Made by a program: the position numbers and the translations under genes. Below are positions 9,168 to 20,538 of a stretch of DNA of 64,000 bases, piece after piece. The notes below the pieces were generated by a model. That model saw only the letters and a list, made by a program, of their open reading frames with translations, was not told where the DNA came from and did not search any database. This DNA is from Parascardovia denticolens DSM 10105 = JCM 12538 (lineage in GTDB: Bacteria > Actinomycetota > Actinomycetes > Actinomycetales > Bifidobacteriaceae), in assembly GCF_001042675.1 (NCBI RefSeq), contig NZ_AP012333.1, positions 372,001 to 436,000 of the forward strand. The letters are read 5' to 3'. How positions within the stretch are numbered: position 1 is the stretch's first letter; each line of letters begins with the position of its first letter.

Positions 9168-10049
9168 ATGACATTTCCTGGGACTGATCCTGAAAGAAGC
9201 GGCAAGAAACGCCGGTATTCCGATGATTCGCGCTTGAGGGTGACGGACGCCCCGGCCCCTTCGGCCGCTGATTACGGCTATGGGCAGGCTGGCCCCCGGC
9301 CTTCCTCCCAGCCCTTCTCCCAGCCGGACCCTCGGCTTGGCCAGGCGCGTTCCCGCAGGTCGTGGGGGATGCTGGCCCTGCTGATCGCCTTGGCCGTCTT
9401 GGTCGGCATCGTCATCGCCCTGGTCATTCCCCGCCTGTCCCCACGCGTGGCCGAATCCACCGGGGCCAATACCCCCACCGGCCAGGCGGCCAACACCTTG
9501 CAAAGCCTGACCGTGGTCCCCAAGGAGAAATACGCCTCCGGCTATCAGCGGGACCTGTTCGGCTTCCGTCAGACCGATGACGACGGCAATGGCTGCGACG
9601 AACGGGAGGACGTCCTGGCCCGGGACCTGACCGAGGTCCGCTTCCGGTCCCGATACAGCTGCAAGGTCCAGTCCGGGGTCCTCAAAGACCCCTATACCGG
9701 TCTGATCATCCACTTCCGCCGCGGGGTACAGACCAGCGCCGAAGTGCAGATCGACCATGTGGTGGCATTGCACAACGCCTGGAATTCAGGGGCCAGCGCC
9801 TGGTCCACGGCCAAACGGTACAAGTTCGCCAATGACCCTTACAACCTCCTGGCCGTGCAAGGGGAGGCCAACCAGGAGAAGGGGGACGCTGCGGCCGACT
9901 CCTGGCTCCCCAGCAACAAGGCCTACCGCTGCTCCTATGTAGCCAGGCAGATCGGGGTCAAATCCAAATACGGGCTGACGGTCACCCAGGCCGAGAAGGA
10001 CTCCATGATGTCGGTCCTTTCGTCCTGCCCGGCCCAGAAGCTTCCCTGA
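9168..10049 (+). CDS. Membrane-anchored HNH-family nuclease (DUF1524)
   Basis: A 293-residue protein with a polar, Pro/Ser/Arg-rich cytoplasmic N-terminus, one membrane helix at about residues 64-87 (MLALLIALAVLVGIVIALVI), and an extracytoplasmic DUF1524 domain. The His-Me finger core is visible: QIDHVVAL with Asp196-His197, then YNLLAV with Asn226 and a downstream NQEKGD. Two of the Cys residues (NGCDE and YSCK) could form a disulfide outside the cell. Secreted members of this family degrade DNA non-specifically, for nutrition or competition; that role here is inferred. No operon partner is apparent. Confidence 0.8.
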   Translation: MTFPGTDPERSGKKRRYSDDSRLRVTDAPAPSAADYGYGQAGPRPSSQPFSQPDPRLGQARSRRSWGMLALLIALAVLVGIVIALVIPRLSPRVAESTGANTPTGQAANTLQSLTVVPKEKYASGYQRDLFGFRQTDDDGNGCDEREDVLARDLTEVRFRSRYSCKVQSGVLKDPYTGLIIHFRRGVQTSAEVQIDHVVALHNAWNSGASAWSTAKRYKFANDPYNLLAVQGEANQEKGDAAADSWLPSNKAYRCSYVARQIGVKSKYGLTVTQAEKDSMMSVLSSCPAQKLP

Positions 10050-10102
10050 CCGCGGAGGGCGAGGTTGAGCCGCTCAGGTAGCGTCTACGATAAGGTGGAA
10101 GA

Positions 10103-11125
10103 ATGGTCACGATCAAAGAGATAGCCAGGAAAGCCGGATATTCGCCGACGACAGTCTCCCGCCTCCTCAATGGGGACCCCAGGTTATCCCTCCCTCGTTC
10201 CACCCAGCAGAAGATCATCAAAGTCAGCGAAGAGCTGGGCTATGTGGCCAGGAATAAGCGGGTGACCTGGCCCCGCGACATCGCCATCCTCGACACCTCA
10301 TCCTCGGCCGAGACTTTGGAGGATTCGTATTTCGACGCCTTGAAGGAGACGGCCGCCACGGTCATGAAGAAGTACCGGATGCGGTCCACCGTCTTCACCC
10401 GGGTGGATGACCTCATCGCCGACGGCAGCGACCTGGACGGTTTCATCTCCATCGAGGCCGCCAATTTCAACGGAGACGAGCTCAACGCCTTGCATGAAGG
10501 GATCCCATACGGGGTCTTCCTCGACACCAATCCCGCCCCCACCCTTTTCGATTCCGCCCAGCCCGATTTCAACCAGATCATCCTGGACGCCCTGGACCAG
10601 TTCCAGGCCGCGGGCATGAAGAGAATCGGCTTCATCGGCGGCATCGGCCGTATCATGGGCTTCCATGAGTATCCGGAAGACCCGAGGTCCCTGGCCTTCC
10701 GCAACTGGACGAATCGTTTGGGAATCGATACCGATCGGGATGGGCTCATCTACGCTTCCGGACCTTTCAGCACCTCCAACGGCCGGGCTCTGGGGGAAAA
10801 AGTCGTCGCCGACCTGCGGGGGTCCCTGCCTGACGCTTTCATTGTGGCGGCCGACACTTTGGCCGTGGGCGTTCTGCAGGCTTTCGCCTCGGCTGGAATC
10901 CTGGTGCCCCGGGACGTAAGCCTGGTTTCCATCAACGACCTTCCCATCGCCCAGTACACCTCCCCGGCTTTAAGCTCCTATTCGATCGACCAGACCGAGC
11001 TGGTGGAGACCGCCGTCTCCCTTTTGGCCGATGGGCTCATGAGGCACCGGGAGGTGAAACAGCACGTCTACCAGACCGCCACGCTTCGGGTGAGGGAAAG
11101 CTTCACGCCGATGGCGAAACGATGA
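10103..11125 (+). CDS. LacI-family transcriptional regulator, probably of the lactose genes
   Basis: A 340-residue sugar-responsive repressor. The helix-turn-helix at residues 2-25 reads IKEIARKAGYSPTTVSRLLN, followed by a hinge and a periplasmic-binding-protein-like effector domain; the family's typical length is 330-345. The start at 10103 follows AAGGTGGAAG. It converges on the beta-galactosidase gene, whose divergent promoter region holds two 14-bp palindromes of the right size for a LacI-type dimer, so it most plausibly controls lacZ and the permease. The effector (lactose, allolactose or galactose) cannot be read from sequence. It resembles the EbgR/MsmR/GalR branch. Confidence 0.9.
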   Translation: MVTIKEIARKAGYSPTTVSRLLNGDPRLSLPRSTQQKIIKVSEELGYVARNKRVTWPRDIAILDTSSSAETLEDSYFDALKETAATVMKKYRMRSTVFTRVDDLIADGSDLDGFISIEAANFNGDELNALHEGIPYGVFLDTNPAPTLFDSAQPDFNQIILDALDQFQAAGMKRIGFIGGIGRIMGFHEYPEDPRSLAFRNWTNRLGIDTDRDGLIYASGPFSTSNGRALGEKVVADLRGSLPDAFIVAADTLAVGVLQAFASAGILVPRDVSLVSINDLPIAQYTSPALSSYSIDQTELVETAVSLLADGLMRHREVKQHVYQTATLRVRESFTPMAKR

Positions 11126-11155
11126 GGGAGAATACGGGCGTCGGGGCGACGGGGG

Positions 11156-14401
<3,246 letters not shown>

Positions 14402-14403
14402 TT

Positions 14404-14417
14404 AGTAATGATTTACT
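14404..14417. promoter_or_regulatory. LacI-type operator, lacZ-proximal
   Basis: AGTAATGATTTACT is an inverted repeat with arms AGTAA/TTACT and a 4-bp centre. It matches the arms and spacing of the element at 14549-14562. Confidence 0.55.
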
Positions 14418-14548
14418 TCCCACAGTAATACCAATCCTTGATTTTTTCCACTAAGGAATCGCGGAGAATTTTCAGGACGGGATTTTGCTTTGGAAAATAA
14501 GAGATTCACTCGCCGACACGCCTGTAGATAAATAATTTACTTAAAAGT

Positions 14549-14562
14549 AGTAACGTATTACT
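14549..14562. promoter_or_regulatory. LacI-type operator, permease-proximal
   Basis: AGTAACGTATTACT has arms AGTAA/TTACT and a central CG, the classic LacI/GalR operator centre. It lies 145 bp from its partner, a distance compatible with looping by a tetrameric repressor. Confidence 0.6.
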
Positions 14563-14650
14563 TACGCAGGTCGGAGCTGACGCTGCGGCGGTATGCGAAG
14601 AATGGACGATACTGCGGAAATGACAACCCACAGGAGAAAGGACTCCTCTC

Positions 14651-16123
14651 ATGCAACCTTCATGGAAAGTGAACAGAAAGCCGGCGGTGCATCCGGATAG
14701 ACAGCTTTCGGGCCAGGTGCTCGCCCAGAGAACGGCTTACGCTTTCGGTAATCTGGGACAGTCGGCCTTCTACCAGGCCTTATCCACTTATTTCATCGTT
14801 TTTGTGACCAACGTTCTTTTCATCCACGCGCCGGCCGCGGAAGCCGCCCGGTATATCGGCGTCATCACCGGACTGATCGTGGCCATCCGCATAGCGGAGG
14901 TCTTCATCGATCCCTTGCTGGGGAATCTGATCGACAACACCCGTACCAGGTTCGGCCGTTTCCGCCCCTGGCAGTTCATCGGCGGCCTGGTATCCGCCAT
15001 CCTCATCTGCCTGATCTACTCCGGTATGGCCGGTCTGGTCAACGTCAACCGCCAGCTCTTCATGGTTCTCTTCGTCATCGTTTTCATCGTCCTGGACGTC
15101 TTTTATTCCCTGCGCGATATTTCCTACTGGGGGATGATTCCCGCTTTGTCGGCCGACTCCCACGAACGTGGCGTCTATACGTCCCTGGGGACTTTCACGG
15201 GTTCCTTAGGCTACAACGGCATAACCGCCATCGTGGTCCCCGTGGTCGCCTTCTTTTCTTACGTCTTCACCGGATCCCGCAGGGAAAGTCAGGAAGGCTG
15301 GGCTTCTTTCGGACTTCTTGTGGCCGTCGTCGGTTTGGTCACCGCCTGGGTGGTCGCTTTCTGCGTCAAAGAAAGCGATAGCGACCTGCGGTCTTCGGAC
15401 GCCGGCCACGCTTCCCCTCTGGCCGCCTTCAAAGCCCTCGCTTCCAATGACCAGCTTCTGTGGGTCGCCTTGTCCTATCTGCTGTACGCCGTCGCGAACG
15501 TGGTCACGGCCGGGGTCCTTTTCTATCTTTTCAAGTTCGTGCTCAACATGCAGTCGTATTTCTGGGTCGCCGGACTGGTCCCCGTCGTCACGGGTTTGAT
15601 CGTCGCCCCGCTTTTCCCTGTCGCGAATAAGAGGATCCCCCGGCGGTACCTTTTCATCGCCGGCATGGTCATGATGATCGTCGCCTACCTGATCTTCATC
15701 CTGGCCCCCAAGAGCCTGCCTCTGATCGTCATCGCCCTCATCCTCTTCTATCTGCCCCAGACAGCCATCCAGATGACGGCCATCCTCTGCCTGACCGATT
15801 CCATCGAATACGGGCAGTTGAAGACAGGCCGCCGCAATGAGGCCGTCACCCTTTCGGCGCGGCCCATGCTGGACAAAATCGCCAGGGCCGTCTCCAACGG
15901 CATCGTGGGCATGGTCGCTATAGCCGCCGGCATGGTCGGGTCCGCGACGGCCGCCGACATGACGGCAGCCCATATCACCGTCTTCAAGATCTCCGCTTTC
16001 TGCGCCCCTCTGGTCTGCATCGTCCTGTCCCTCCTGGTCTTCGTCTTCGCCGTGAAGATTGACGAGAAAAGGCACGCGGCCATCGTGGAAGAGCTCTCGG
16101 CCGCCTTGGCCGCCCAGGCCTGA
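14651..16123 (+). CDS. GPH-family sugar:cation symporter, probably lactose permease
   Basis: A 490-residue, twelve-helix symporter of the glycoside-pentoside-hexuronide family (MelB/LacS/XynB type). The family cation-site segment is recognisable near residue 90 in FIDPLLGNLIDNTRTRFGRF, with its two Asp residues, and the YGQLKTGRRNEA loop near residue 390 is also typical. No C-terminal PTS-IIA-like regulatory domain is present, unlike streptococcal LacS. The start at 14651 follows GGAGAAAGGA. The divergent pairing with lacZ makes lactose or galacto-oligosaccharide uptake the best guess. Confidence 0.9.
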   Translation: MQPSWKVNRKPAVHPDRQLSGQVLAQRTAYAFGNLGQSAFYQALSTYFIVFVTNVLFIHAPAAEAARYIGVITGLIVAIRIAEVFIDPLLGNLIDNTRTRFGRFRPWQFIGGLVSAILICLIYSGMAGLVNVNRQLFMVLFVIVFIVLDVFYSLRDISYWGMIPALSADSHERGVYTSLGTFTGSLGYNGITAIVVPVVAFFSYVFTGSRRESQEGWASFGLLVAVVGLVTAWVVAFCVKESDSDLRSSDAGHASPLAAFKALASNDQLLWVALSYLLYAVANVVTAGVLFYLFKFVLNMQSYFWVAGLVPVVTGLIVAPLFPVANKRIPRRYLFIAGMVMMIVAYLIFILAPKSLPLIVIALILFYLPQTAIQMTAILCLTDSIEYGQLKTGRRNEAVTLSARPMLDKIARAVSNGIVGMVAIAAGMVGSATAADMTAAHITVFKISAFCAPLVCIVLSLLVFVFAVKIDEKRHAAIVEELSAALAAQA

Positions 16124-16147
16124 TCCGGCCATCCGGGATTTTCTGCA

Positions 16148-16182
16148 GGGGTGGGGTCCCGGCCAGGGGCCCCGCCCCGTTT
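16148..16182 (+). terminator. GC-rich hairpin with short T-run after the GPH permease
   Basis: GGGGTGGGG at 16148-16156 pairs with CCCCGCCCC at 16170-16178 (one G-T wobble), followed by GTTT. It separates the lactose locus from the kinase/FHA cluster. Confidence 0.65.
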
Positions 16183-16383
16183 CGTGTCCGTGTCCGCCGT
16201 GTCTGAATTGTCGGAAGGCTCGGATAGTCTGCGAAGTAGCCAGAGGTAAACAGGGTTCATGATTCCGAAAGGTTCTCCACCCTTTTCCCTCGTTGAAGAG
16301 CATGGTGATCGCAAGAAAGGGTTCATCGCGGCTTCTTTCTTCCTTCCCCGCACGATAGGTACGGAAAAAACGAGAGGCGGCTC

Positions 16384-16707
16384 ATGCCTGACGTGAAAAT
16401 CGACCAGTCACAGGTCCAGGACGTGAAGGATGGTTTCGAGCGCATCCGGACGGCCCTGAGCCTGCGGTCCGACGACAGCATGGACGCCAGCAGCGAGAAC
16501 ATCGGTCAGGCCGATTTGGTCGCAGCCGTGACCGACTTCAACCTCAAGGCCGACAAGATGAAGCGGACGTATGAAAAGAAGACGAAGAGATTCGTCGACT
16601 ATCTGCAGACGGTTCTGGACGAATCGGACAAGCTGGACTCCGGCCTGGCTTCGTCCGCGGAGTTCCTGGATAGCGAGAAGAACGCACAGAAAGCAGAAGA
16701 AGCGTAG
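16384..16707 (+). CDS. Small helical protein of WXG100 size, putative T7SS-type partner
   Basis: A 107-residue, acidic, almost wholly helix-forming protein without signal peptide or membrane segment. It has the size and two-helix character of WXG100/LXG partner proteins but no WXG motif at the expected turn. The middle part (AVTDFNLKADKMKRTYEKKT) and the DYLQTVLDES stretch suggest a coiled coil. It precedes by 43 bp a gene with a T7SS-signal-like N-terminus, the usual order for a small partner and its larger substrate. I do not recognise the family; the partner role is inferred from context. Confidence 0.6.
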   Translation: MPDVKIDQSQVQDVKDGFERIRTALSLRSDDSMDASSENIGQADLVAAVTDFNLKADKMKRTYEKKTKRFVDYLQTVLDESDKLDSGLASSAEFLDSEKNAQKAEEA

Positions 16708-16750
16708 GAGGGACCTCCTTCACGTTCAGGTTTAGGATGGATGATTAATC

Positions 16751-18061
16751 ATGAATAAGAATCATGAATGGCACCTGGTAGGCAGGACAGGCAATCCCGT
16801 TCCGGGCGACCCACAGGAAGTGGCTCGCATGGCCGCCCGATACGGGGCTTTATCCGCCTCTTTCGAGCGTTTGGCCTCCATAGCCCGCAGACTGCAAGGC
16901 GAGGGGGGGCTGAAAGGCAAGTGGGCGAACGCCTTGTTCAGCCAGGCGGATTCCTCCCTTGGCAAAGATTTCCCCTCGTGGGCCGCCGCCTTCGCCCAGG
17001 CGAAGTCGGAGCTGGCGGCCTGGTCCCAGGAGCTGGATGGCTTCCAGACCGGGGTCGACAAGGCGATGAGGATGGCCGAAGACGCCTCGGTGGACATGCA
17101 AAGGGCCAGCCGCTATGCCGGCGAAGCCGAAGAGGCGCTTTCCCAAGTCCAGGGCAAGGCCTGCCTGGCCCGTCTGAATCCCCTCTCCACCGAGGCTGAG
17201 AAACTGCTGGCCCATAGGACCGTGGAGACGGCCGAGGACGATCTCGCCGCATACCAGGCCAAGGCGCGCGAGGCCCAGGAGGCCATTGGCCAGCAAAAGA
17301 CCACGATCGACGCCTTGATTGAGGAATACAACCAGACCGGCAAAAGGCACGCCGCTGTCCTGACCGGCACGGACATGCCGGGGATCCGCGAACTTGAATC
17401 CTTCCCCTATGCCTGGGCCTGGGGGACCATCGAAGATGACCTGAAGACCTCGTCCGTGGCCTTGTCCATCGGATCCCTGCTTTTTCCTGGAATCGGCTGG
17501 TTCGCAGGAAAGGGAAGGGGAGGCGCCCGGAGTCAGGGGTTGTGGAGCCTGACGAAGGCGATGGGGTCGGAAGCCCCCTCTTCCGAATTCCTCTGTGAGT
17601 CCGCTTTCTCCCTCCTGACCGTCCTTCCTGATCCTGGCGAAAAGGGCGTCCCCGCCAGGGCGAAGGTCCAGGCGGCTTCCTTCGGCCTTCCCAAGGACCG
17701 GGCCGCTTACGGTGCCAGCGAGGGAATCTCCGCCGCTTTCGGCCTGGGGTCCGAGCACGCTTCAGGGGCGGACCAGGAGCATTTGGCCCATGGAACGGAT
17801 GACCAAGACCTGGTCCCGGCTCAGGCTCCCGCCGATTCCGTCTTCGGCGGCGGGTTCAGGATCTTCTCCGAGGCGGGCGACCTTTCCCTTTCCCCCGACC
17901 AGGCGGAGGGCTTGTGGTCCCAGGCCGCGGACAGCGTCCGCAGATGCCGGGTCCCTGGCAGGGGGCAGGGGGCGCAGGACTCCGTCAGGGTCTCCGGTCA
18001 TGATCCTTCGCAACTGGATCGCTACGTCGAAAGGATGAAGAGGCAGCTGCCCTCCTGCTGA
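16751..18061 (+). CDS. Putative T7SS-type secreted effector-like protein
   Basis: A 436-residue protein whose first roughly 120 residues resemble the T7SS-signal region of actinobacterial secreted toxins: GNPVPGDPQEVARMAARYGA, then a long helical hairpin with a Trp in GKWANALF. Helical, Glu/Ala-rich sequence continues to about residue 200. A short glycine-rich hydrophobic stretch follows near residues 235-260 (LSIGSLLFPGIGWFAGKGRG). The remainder is low-complexity and polar, and no catalytic toxin domain is recognised. No EccC-type ATPase lies in the window, so export, if real, depends on genes elsewhere. Confidence 0.55.
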   Translation: MNKNHEWHLVGRTGNPVPGDPQEVARMAARYGALSASFERLASIARRLQGEGGLKGKWANALFSQADSSLGKDFPSWAAAFAQAKSELAAWSQELDGFQTGVDKAMRMAEDASVDMQRASRYAGEAEEALSQVQGKACLARLNPLSTEAEKLLAHRTVETAEDDLAAYQAKAREAQEAIGQQKTTIDALIEEYNQTGKRHAAVLTGTDMPGIRELESFPYAWAWGTIEDDLKTSSVALSIGSLLFPGIGWFAGKGRGGARSQGLWSLTKAMGSEAPSSEFLCESAFSLLTVLPDPGEKGVPARAKVQAASFGLPKDRAAYGASEGISAAFGLGSEHASGADQEHLAHGTDDQDLVPAQAPADSVFGGGFRIFSEAGDLSLSPDQAEGLWSQAADSVRRCRVPGRGQGAQDSVRVSGHDPSQLDRYVERMKRQLPSC

Positions 18062-18108
18062 AGGCAAAGCTGCCGCCATTCGCCTTTTGACCGTTTCCTG
18101 CATCTGAA

Positions 18109-18134
18109 TTCCGATAATCCTTTCCGATAATCCT
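18109..18134. repeat. Perfect 13-bp tandem repeat upstream of the kinase gene
   Basis: TTCCGATAATCCT occurs twice back to back in the 164-bp gap before the kinase. An AT-rich GATAAAAT follows at once and may be a -10 region, so the repeat could be a regulator site. Confidence 0.45.
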
Positions 18135-18225
18135 TTGGGGGAGATAAAATCGGGGGTACTGAAAATCCCTGTGGGGGGAACAGCGTTCAAGGAAAAACAG
18201 AAGGATGACGGATAGGTAGAATCCC

Positions 18226-19971
18226 ATGACTGCAATCGGAGACATCATACATGGCAGATATCGCCTGGTTTCAGTCATCGGACGAGGGGGGATGTCCACC
18301 GTCTACCTGGCCATCGACACCAAGCTGGGCATGCAGTGGACGGTCAAGGAGATTTTGGATTCCACCGACGCCGTGGCCCAGGAGGTCATCCGGCACAGCC
18401 TTCTGACCGAGATGGAGATGCTCAAAGAGCTCGACCACCCCTCCATCCCCCGCATCGTCGACGTCTTCGAAGACCGGGGCTCCCTCTTCGTCGTCAGGGA
18501 TTACGTGGACGGCAGCTCCCTGTCCTCCCTCCTGTCCAAGAAGCAGTCCTTTTCCGAACAGGAAGTGGTGGACTGGGGGATCCAGCTGTGCGACGTCCTC
18601 GATTACATGCATCGGCAGGACCCCCCTGTGGTCTACAGGGATATGAAGCCTTCGAACGTCATGATCACCCGCGACGGTTTCGTCCGTCTCATCGATTTCG
18701 GCATCGCCTGCAAGGTGGATGACAGGACCAAACGGGTGGTGGTCGGCGACGAGCGCAGCCTGGGGACCCCGGGATACGCGGCCCCGGAGCAGCTGGGGCC
18801 CAACCCCGTCATCAACCCCCAGAATGACGTCTACGGCCTGGGTGCCACCCTTTACGTCCTCCTGACCGGGGTCAACCCCCGCAAAGAGGGGATCCGGTCC
18901 ATCAGGGAGAGGCATCCGGAGATCTCCGTCGGCCTGGACAACATCATCCATGCGGCAACCCAACGGGACCCCCGCAAAAGGTTCGCCGACTGCGCCCTTT
19001 TCGCTTACGCCCTGCGTCATTTCAAAGAGCAGGATTCCCATTACGTCCGCGGGCTGAAGGCCAAGAGGGCGGTCTTCGTCGGGGTCGTCGTCGCCGCCGT
19101 CATGAGTTTCGTCGTTTCCGGAGGCTTCCAGATCGCCGCCAGGGTCGCGCGGAACAACGACTTCGATCATTGGATGACCGTGGCCTCCGTGGCCCCGGAC
19201 CAGAAGACCGAAGAGAAGTCCTACCTGAAGGCGGCCAGGATCCAGCCTTCCAGCACCCAGCCTTACGAGAACCTGATCGCCACCTACAGCAGCAACACCG
19301 TCTTCACCCCTCGTGAAGAGAAGCTGCTGGTGGGAGCCATCACCGAGAACTCCTCGGCCTTGCAGCAGAGCCCGGTCGCCTGGGCCAAACTCTCCTATGA
19401 CCTGGGGAAGCTCTACTGGTACTACTACCAGCCTGCCGCCATCGCCTCCCTTCCAGCCGATCAGCGGGCCAAGGCCATGGAAAAAGCGGACACCCAGCGC
19501 GAGCGCATCATCCTGGCCGGGCATTGGATGCAGAAGGCGGCGGCCGTCGAGCCCTTCGAGGACAGGGACAGCGCCAGCATCTATGCGGATATCGCCAGCT
19601 TCTCTTCCACCATCACCCCCCTGATCGATCAGGGGGAGGACGTGCATGTCTATAAACCTTATTTCCAACTCCTGCAGCGGCTGGTCTTCACTTCCCGGAA
19701 AGACGTGGGCAAGGTGACCAAGCTGGAATCGGCCAACTTGGTGGCCCACGCCCTCATCACTTACGGGCGTGATTTCCGGGCCAACGGCGTCGGCAAGGGG
19801 GAGATGAAGACCCTGCTCATCGAGGCGGAGACCCTGGCCCGTTCCGTTTCCACCAGCAATAAGGACCTGGTCGAAAGGCAGAAGGCGGTCATCTCCAATT
19901 TGGGCAGGGCCCGGCAGGGCGTGACCGACGCCTTCATCGACGTCAACGGCCATCAGGGTCAGGATCAGTAG
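18226..19971 (+). CDS. Transmembrane Hanks-type Ser/Thr protein kinase
   Basis: A 581-residue membrane kinase. The glycine loop is IGRGGMSTVY, the ATP Lys is Lys41 (VKEI), the catalytic loop is YRDMKPSN with Asp139, Asp157 begins DFG, and the activation segment ends GTPGYAAPEQ. One membrane helix follows at about residues 281-303. The extracytoplasmic or distal part (about 305-581) is helical with TPR-like spacing rather than PASTA repeats, so it probably does not sense muropeptides in the PknB manner. It heads a tight gene series that includes an FHA protein, the expected phosphothreonine reader. Confidence 0.9.
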   Translation: MTAIGDIIHGRYRLVSVIGRGGMSTVYLAIDTKLGMQWTVKEILDSTDAVAQEVIRHSLLTEMEMLKELDHPSIPRIVDVFEDRGSLFVVRDYVDGSSLSSLLSKKQSFSEQEVVDWGIQLCDVLDYMHRQDPPVVYRDMKPSNVMITRDGFVRLIDFGIACKVDDRTKRVVVGDERSLGTPGYAAPEQLGPNPVINPQNDVYGLGATLYVLLTGVNPRKEGIRSIRERHPEISVGLDNIIHAATQRDPRKRFADCALFAYALRHFKEQDSHYVRGLKAKRAVFVGVVVAAVMSFVVSGGFQIAARVARNNDFDHWMTVASVAPDQKTEEKSYLKAARIQPSSTQPYENLIATYSSNTVFTPREEKLLVGAITENSSALQQSPVAWAKLSYDLGKLYWYYYQPAAIASLPADQRAKAMEKADTQRERIILAGHWMQKAAAVEPFEDRDSASIYADIASFSSTITPLIDQGEDVHVYKPYFQLLQRLVFTSRKDVGKVTKLESANLVAHALITYGRDFRANGVGKGEMKTLLIEAETLARSVSTSNKDLVERQKAVISNLGRARQGVTDAFIDVNGHQGQDQ

Positions 19972-19980
19972 GAGGCCAGG

Positions 19981-20538
19981 ATGCTTGTCTTCAGTAATCT
20001 TTCCGTCGTTTTCCTAGGGCTGGGGATCCTTCTGTCGATCCTGGCCATCGTCCTCTTCTTCGTCTACCGGATACCGCAGATCCAGAAGGTGCTGTCCGGC
20101 CGGGCGGCGAACGAGGAGATCGACGCCCTCAGGGAATCCCGGGCCGGCACCTGGGCCAACCCCATCCCTCTGTCCGCCGGGGATTACCGGACCCTCATCG
20201 TGCAGGACGAGACGCCTTTAGGGGTCCCGGCCGGTTATACGGGAACGGACCCTTCGGACCTCGCCTTTTCGGCCGGTCCGGCTGGGCAGGCCGAAGAGCC
20301 GACTCGGTGGGAAGGGGAGGCCGGGCCCTCCGCCATCGAGGCGGGGACGGAGGCGAACCAAGGGAAGCATGAGCCGGAGCCGCCGGATATCACCCGGTTG
20401 GATGCGGGCGGCGATCCCCAGCCCGCTTCCCCCTATGCGGATATCACCCGGTTGGCTGACGACGATTCCCCGAGGAAGGACCTTGGCCTTCAGCAAGATA
20501 TGATCGAAGGCGAGCAGAAAGAAAAGACAAAGGAATGA
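19981..20538 (+). CDS. Single-pass membrane protein with repeated DITRL motif
   Basis: A 185-residue protein with one N-terminal membrane helix (about residues 8-28) and a long acidic, Pro/Gly-rich cytoplasmic tail. The tail contains the motif DITRL twice, encoded by two identical 18-bp DNA repeats. A Thr in an acidic context, between a kinase gene and an FHA gene, suggests phosphorylation sites; this is inference. It starts 9 bp after the kinase stop and overlaps the next gene by 4 bp (ATGA), indicating co-expression. No known family recognised. Confidence 0.6.
   Translation: MLVFSNLSVVFLGLGILLSILAIVLFFVYRIPQIQKVLSGRAANEEIDALRESRAGTWANPIPLSAGDYRTLIVQDETPLGVPAGYTGTDPSDLAFSAGPAGQAEEPTRWEGEAGPSAIEAGTEANQGKHEPEPPDITRLDAGGDPQPASPYADITRLADDDSPRKDLGLQQDMIEGEQKEKTKE
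20384..20455 (+). repeat. Two identical 18-bp repeats encoding DITRL
   Basis: CGGATATCACCCGGTTGG occurs at 20384-20401 and 20438-20455, 54 bp apart and in frame, within the acidic tail of the single-pass membrane protein. Confidence 0.9.
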
